This document shows, in pieces, positions 58,054 to 64,000 of a DNA stretch of 64,000 nt (positions are counted from its first letter, which is position 1; each line of letters begins with the position of its first letter). Source of the DNA: Ridgeia piscesae. Taxonomy: Eukaryota > Annelida > Polychaeta > Sabellida > Siboglinidae. The DNA is taken from contig JAODUO010000848.1 in the NCBI GenBank assembly GCA_025642075.2, positions 386,017 through 450,016 of the forward strand, read 5' to 3'. The notes under the pieces are model-generated. The model did not search any database. It was not told where the DNA came from and worked only from the letters and a program-made list of their open reading frames with translations. Position numbers and translations under genes: made by a program.

Positions 58054-58263
58054 TCACCGCACATCCACAACTGCATTCCAATCTTCCATCATCTCTGGAG
58101 TGCAATGGAGTCCAACACAGTTCACATGGAACCATTCATCGCAAACGTCACAAGAAATCCAGCATTCAACCCCTGACTGTTCGCATTTCTTGCAGAGGGT
58201 GTCATGGTATGCTGACATCTCCTTTCTCACCACGAGTTGCAAGCACCATCCTTTGCCCAACAA
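58054..58263 (-). pseudogene. PHD zinc finger fragment
   Basis: The frame contains TLCKKCEQSGVECWISCDVC and DEWFHVNCVGL: Cys-x2-Cys, the WISCD-x-C block and WFHxxC, typical of a PHD finger (usually binding histone H3 tails, and also found at the C-terminus of some transposases). The last Cys pair is reached only after a one-base frame change near 58075. Upstream, a splice-acceptor-like GTTCTTCAG at about 58318 and the overlapping frame 58202-58471 suggest an earlier exon. Confidence 0.6.
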
Positions 58264-58613
58264 CCAGCGTAGTTGGCCTTACCACATTCAGTCTTCTTCT
58301 TGTAATGTCGTTACCATCTGAAGAACATATGGGGGCATTAAGCACCATGAATTTTGTTATAAATTTATACAATAAAACCAAGAACGAAATTATTATCTGT
58401 TTCAGTTGTATGCTAACTTTTTGGGGATATATCATAAATCTCATATTACATATCTGTTTCTGCATTTTCACAACTTCCGAGACAAAAACATAGTGAACTC
58501 CACCTTCGGGGCATTAAGCCCAATTTATTTAAATTTCTTAAGTGGTACCCTATAACAATTACTAAGTGCTAAATTTGCTGAATTGCATTAATTATTGCAT
58601 GACATAAACAAAA

Positions 58614-58616
<3 letters not shown>

Positions 58617-58661
<45 letters not shown>
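58617..58661. repeat. (TA)n microsatellite
   Basis: Uninterrupted TA tract inside the TIR element. Confidence 0.95.
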
Positions 58662-58665
<4 letters not shown>

Positions 58666-59309
58666 GTGTTTAAATCAAATAAGGTAGCAAACTTACCTTG
58701 GCACTTTGCCGAAGACTTCTCTGGCAAACTTGTTGGCTAAATAAATGATGTAAAGCTTGAGAAGAGTGAAACAACAGTTGTATACACAAACATTTAAGAG
58801 TATGTCTGACTCTTTGGCTTCATGAAAAAAGTCAGCAGATTCAAATCTTGACAAGTAGATGCAAAACTTCTTCTAAATGGCTCCAAAAAGCTTTCTTGGA
58901 AAAGTCCTTATGCTTGGATTATGAGACACTGGAAAACATGGTTGTATTAAGATGAACAGATATAGTGCATTTATAGCATATAGTGCAGTGTAGTGGAGCC
59001 TAATGCCCCCTTTATCCTATACAAAGAAAAAAGACATTGGCTTTGCCTTGAGCTTGGGGTTTAAAAAAGGTCTTAACCTGGCGCTTTACCTCTTCGCCTT
59101 CGGGCATTGCTGAGCCTGTTTTACCGTGACCCGACATGGCATATAATTTTATTAACCAAATTATCACTGCTGTAAAAAGACATCTATAATTATATCGATA
59201 GGTGTCAATCACATAAACCCACATTTATCCACAGACATGGATATTGCCATAATTCACAGCCAGAACTGGCGGCAATCGCGTGACCTCACAAGTTGATTTT
59301 AACGAAACT

Positions 59310-59600
59310 CTAGTATGACATAACCAGTAATACAATAAGTTGTGACGCTCTTTGACTTTGATGACTGATTAACACACGTTGACTATGTACCGTGAAGTTT
59401 TAATCACTTGTTCATCTTGTTATATAGCCAGTTTGTGATACAGCCGATTTGCGTGGCACACACAAAATGAAGGCCTTTTAACATTGGACAATGGCGGCAC
59501 AACAAAATGTTGACGAGTACAAAATATCCACAATGCATTGTGGAGGGAATTCCCTCGCTATAGTGCACTAAAGATTATGGTGTCACTCACTCGGTATCCA
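59310..59600 (-). repeat. Dispersed repeat R2, copy 2
   Basis: Matches 51745-52035 on the other strand. Its end (CCACAATGCATTGTGGAGGG at about 59529) is also inverted at 59943-59990, so a 48-base inverted pair encloses about 0.37 kb. Confidence 0.7.
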
Positions 59601-60948
59601 TGACGTTCAAGCGAAAACATGTATAGTCCCCGGTCTATATCATATGTGTCTTACTTACCAAAAGAGTGTAGGTCAATTCATGTTTTGTCGCGCGCCATAT
59701 ACCAAACTTAGTGTACCTTGTGGTCTTTGCCGTCTGGGTGACCATTATCGTACAATACTGTACAACTAATTATCGGAATGTAACTAATTATTGACACAAA
59801 AAGTTTTGAAGATGAAGACTCACGCGTCACTGCCGCGTGGCATTACGTCATTTTTGCGTACTGTTTGCTTGTGAACCCGCCACATGCATTTTTCTACTCT
59901 AGAAATCGCGAAACAATATAAAACCATCTCGTAATGAACATTGTGCATTATAGCGTGAGGAAGTTTCCTCCGCAATGTATTGTGGATATTCTATTTTTTT
60001 ATTATCTGTTTATCCGCCTGTTTAATTTTATTTGTAGATGTTGCCACACTCCCACAGGGACCATTACACAACGGGCGCCAATGAGTATATTGTGTAATAT
60101 AAGATATATATTTTGTAAATGTGCGTCTTTGTCAACCAGATTGTTTGTATAGATGCCAAATGTACCTGTTCTGCGCACTGTATGTTACATATTATGAATG
60201 AATGACAGTTTATTTAACAACAACAACACAGTAATATATAACATATTATGGGAAAGATAATACAATACATAATGCTAAAGATAATACTAAGTCGCTGGCG
60301 GGTCATACTGACAGTGGCAATAATTCTCGTTGAAGTCAACTTGTGAAATCACGCAACCGCCGCCAGTTCTAACAGTGAATGATGATAACATCCAAGTCAG
60401 TATAGATTTAACTGTTTTGTTTATGTGTCTGGATGTTCAGTTTATGGGATTGATACCTATCAATATAATCATAGATCTGTATTTATGCCATGGCAGCGAT
60501 ACTGTTAATTTAACGTAATAAAACAGGAATTATATCCCTTGTCGATAATAACGCAGATCACTGTAAACAGTAAAACGATGTCGGTGACGGTGACGGTGAT
60601 ATCATAATTAACGTAATTAATATGTGTTGTTGTGTTCTGCTATTGGCTGGGGCACACATTTCAGTATGACATTTATTTATTCCTGTGTAACCAATTCCGT
60701 ATTTATATGCAAATAGGCTATTAGAAAGATTGTCTGCATGAAGAACATACGAAAATAGACAGCGGAATCAATATATATCAGCGCTAAAGGTCAGGACTAG
60801 GCCAAAAACCGTGCGTCCTAACTGCTGCTGGTAATTTGCATATATACATAAAATATATTGGTATTATTGTCACTCCAGACCAACATCGTTTAGCCGAATG
60901 TTGCTAATGGCGTGATAAGACTTTTATAATATGTTGTTGTTATGCTAA

Positions 60949-61506
<558 letters not shown>

Positions 61507-62220
61507 TCGATCGGTGGGGGACTAGGGGGACGCGTCCCCCAACTTTTCAGCCTGAGGGGGTCAGCATAGGAAATGTCCTCACACTTGTTCAGTTCATACA
61601 ACAAATGTAAAAGGCATATATAGCGAGACTGATCATTCCCTTTCTTATAAACTCTACATCGGTCTAGTAGTAAAATAAATTAATAACAAATTATACGAGT
61701 TCAGATATAAACTTCCGACTACCTAGTGGAAAATCACTAAATAAATTGCTTGGTTGGCCGCGACCCGCAACTTGATCTTAGTCCAGTAAATATTCATCAT
61801 GCCGGGCTCTGTCATTTTGCACCCTTGTGTTGATATATTAATAGGCATTAGCCATCAAACACATTATAGTTTTGTTTGCCCTGTCACCCCTTAGATTGCA
61901 GCCTCGTCGCCCTAGTGGAGACTTATATCGCCTACGGCGGAACCAGCGGATTCCTGCACTTGTGTAATTTGATCACATTTTGAGTGATGACAAATGTCTC
62001 TGCCAAAAATTGGGTTAGGGAAGTCCCACACAGGCATCCCTGTAACCTCTGCACGTTTCACTCTATGAATCAGGCAAGCAGTGTTGGATCCAAAGTCTAC
62101 CCCCAAATGTTTTGTTTTGTGGGGCGGGTCATGGCCCTTCTTCAAATATTTATGCTGCCACCATAACTATTTTAAATAGCATAACATAAAGGCCTTTGTT
62201 TATTTTAGAATTAGCACCAG
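61507..62220 (-). repeat. Dispersed repeat family R1, most complete copy
   Basis: It joins both portions seen separately at 33.4-33.8 kb and 38.9-39.3 kb. It ends at TCGATCGGTGGGGGAC, the same terminus as at 41686. The GGGGGACGCGTCCCCC palindrome lies at 61526-61540. It holds the unoccupied version of the site where the long-TIR element at 39280 inserted. Confidence 0.8.
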
Positions 62221-62270
62221 ACCAACAAAGAATTATGTTTTATATTTACAAAACAATAGTTATATGTATT

Positions 62271-63065
<795 letters not shown>

Positions 63066-63157
63066 ACATTAGTGTTCTGGAAAAATGCCTCCGTTTTTAA
63101 CTGATGGATCTAACCATGACGCTGTTGCCCTGAACATGTCTGGGTTATGTAGGTTCG

Positions 63158-63641
63158 ACGTTGTCGCGCTTACATTTTCCCGGGCGTTAAAAACGTTCCG
63201 GTTGACGTTTCTGCGCATGCGCAGTAAATGTAAAATCACCAATGTCCAGCGAAATAACAAAGCATTTTCGGTATAAATGCCACGAGCTGTTCGCTAACTT
63301 ACCTGTGATGATTACTGTGCAGAGTTTCTTAAAATGTCGTTCAACGCAATAAAATATTACGATTGTTTTTTATAAATCACTGTCACGGATTATGGCGCAC
63401 TACTGTCACGTGAGTAACGCTTGCTATCAAAATATGCATCAAAACTTGTTTGCCTCGTGTTAATTTGCGACAAATAATTTTGCTGAGAGGTTATGTACAT
63501 CATAACGAACAACCCGTAATATTTATACCATAAATGTTTTGTCTTTTGGCTGCACATTGATGATTTTACATATATCGCGCATGCGCAGAAACGTCAACCG
63601 GAACGTTTTTAACGCCCGGAAAAATGTAAGCGCTACAACGT
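63158..63641. mobile_element. 484-bp MITE with about 87-bp terminal inverted repeats
   Basis: Arms 63158-63244 and 63555-63641 are reverse complements with few differences, sharing GGGCGTTAAAAACGTTCCGG and TTGACGTTTCTGCGCATGCG. Each arm has a palindrome at its inner side: CTGCGCATGCGCAG at 63211-63224 and CGCGCATGCGCAG at 63576-63588. No coding capacity. The target duplication is not clear. Confidence 0.8.
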
Positions 63642-64000
63642 ATTCTTAAAGGGGGAGTGAAGCGGCTGAACAACCACAGCCCAAACATAAGAACATATAA
63701 TTTACAGCACTTGTCACCATAATTTGACAAGCACAGCGTCACGGTATATTTTTAATATTTTTTAAACTGAGCTACTTTCAACACAGGGCGCTGCCATCTT
63801 GCCTAGGGCCTTTTCCGGTTTGACTGGCGTGTTGCCTACAATCCCGGAAGCCGCCAGTCGATAGGCGACGCAGCATAGCTCTCGCAAAAACGGGCCAAAC
63901 GCATTAAAACAAACATAATTAAACAATTTAATGCACTGTATAGCTAATAGATATACTATGATTGTTAGTAAGCAACTTTTCACATACTTCCACGAAAGGA
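63642..64000. other. No gene recognised; GC-richer segment at the edge
   Basis: 63780-63900 is richer in CpG (GGGCGCTGCC, CCCGGAAGCCGCC, including an ETS-type CCGGAAG) than its surroundings. It could be near a promoter beyond the window. No frame is convincing. Confidence 0.3.

Larger units (their letters stand above)
57837..60829 (-). mobile_element. DNA element with about 30-bp terminal inverted repeats carrying a PHD finger
   Basis: Left end AGCAGCACTTAGGACGCACG and right end, reverse complemented, AGCAGCAGTTAGGACGCACG, both continuing GGTTTT and AGGCC or TTGGCC. TA dinucleotides stand next to both ends (57835-57838 region and 60832). The interior carries a PHD-finger fragment, a (TA)n tract and repeat R2. 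No transposase domain is recognised, so the class is unknown; ends starting CAG with TA would fit pogo-type elements. Confidence 0.6.

Noticed and set aside
59012..59224. Minus-strand frame with MSGHGKTGSAMPEGEE as first exon of the PHD gene
   Set aside because: A GTAAAG donor and TTTGTATAG acceptor can be drawn, but the next segment is not coding-like, so the link is not supported.

Overview
The window is a repeat-rich, intron-bearing metazoan nuclear sequence. It has no bacterial gene organisation, it has long introns with GT-AG splice sites, many (TA)n, (CA)n, (GA)n and (CTG)n microsatellites, several LINE clades, Ty3/Gypsy elements and DNA transposons. The mix (CR1/Rex1/L2-like LINEs, a tRNA-Leu-primed Gypsy family, a transposon protein with an XPG-nuclease-like region, THAP and PHD fragments) suggests a marine invertebrate, perhaps a mollusc or other lophotrochozoan. 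That assignment is inference; no species can be named from the sequence.

Only one host gene is well supported. It is a tetraspanin on the minus strand, spread over about 23 kb: coding exons at 32858-32923, 21093-21257, 16982-17289, 16378-16609 and 9832-10227. All five splice phases agree. The joined reading frame of 388 codons has four membrane segments, the diagnostic CCG motif (split across an exon junction) and a six-cysteine large extracellular loop. Its introns hold most repeats between 10 and 33 kb: degenerate LINEs, two THAP-domain fragments, a 36-bp minisatellite of about 45 units, a (CTG)15 tract, a G-quadruplex-type (GGGC)n block, an inverted-repeat array with perfect CRE palindromes, and an AT-rich foldback.

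Left flank (1-9.5 kb): an LTR element whose LTRs are identical over the 644 bases that can be compared, but whose 2.6-kb interior holds only a broken envelope-like (F/errantivirus-type) gene and no recognisable gag-pol; a composite 57/25-bp minisatellite; then three 3'-end LINE fragments.

Right flank (33-64 kb): a 3.8-kb DNA transposon with about 0.75-kb inverted repeats and an XPG-like protein gene (Academ-like by inference); a second long-TIR element (39280-41664) with a 9-bp target duplication, inserted in a dispersed repeat whose unoccupied copy is at 61.5 kb (Mutator-like by inference); an L2-like LINE; a CR1/L2-type LINE split by a Gypsy element with TGTG target duplication; a second copy of the same Gypsy family with ACTTA target duplication; a 3-kb TIR element carrying a PHD finger; a LINE endonuclease fragment; and a 484-bp MITE whose arms carry NRF-1-type palindromes. 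Every transposon coding region seen is frameshifted or interrupted, so the window is mostly a graveyard of mobile DNA around and inside one tetraspanin gene.
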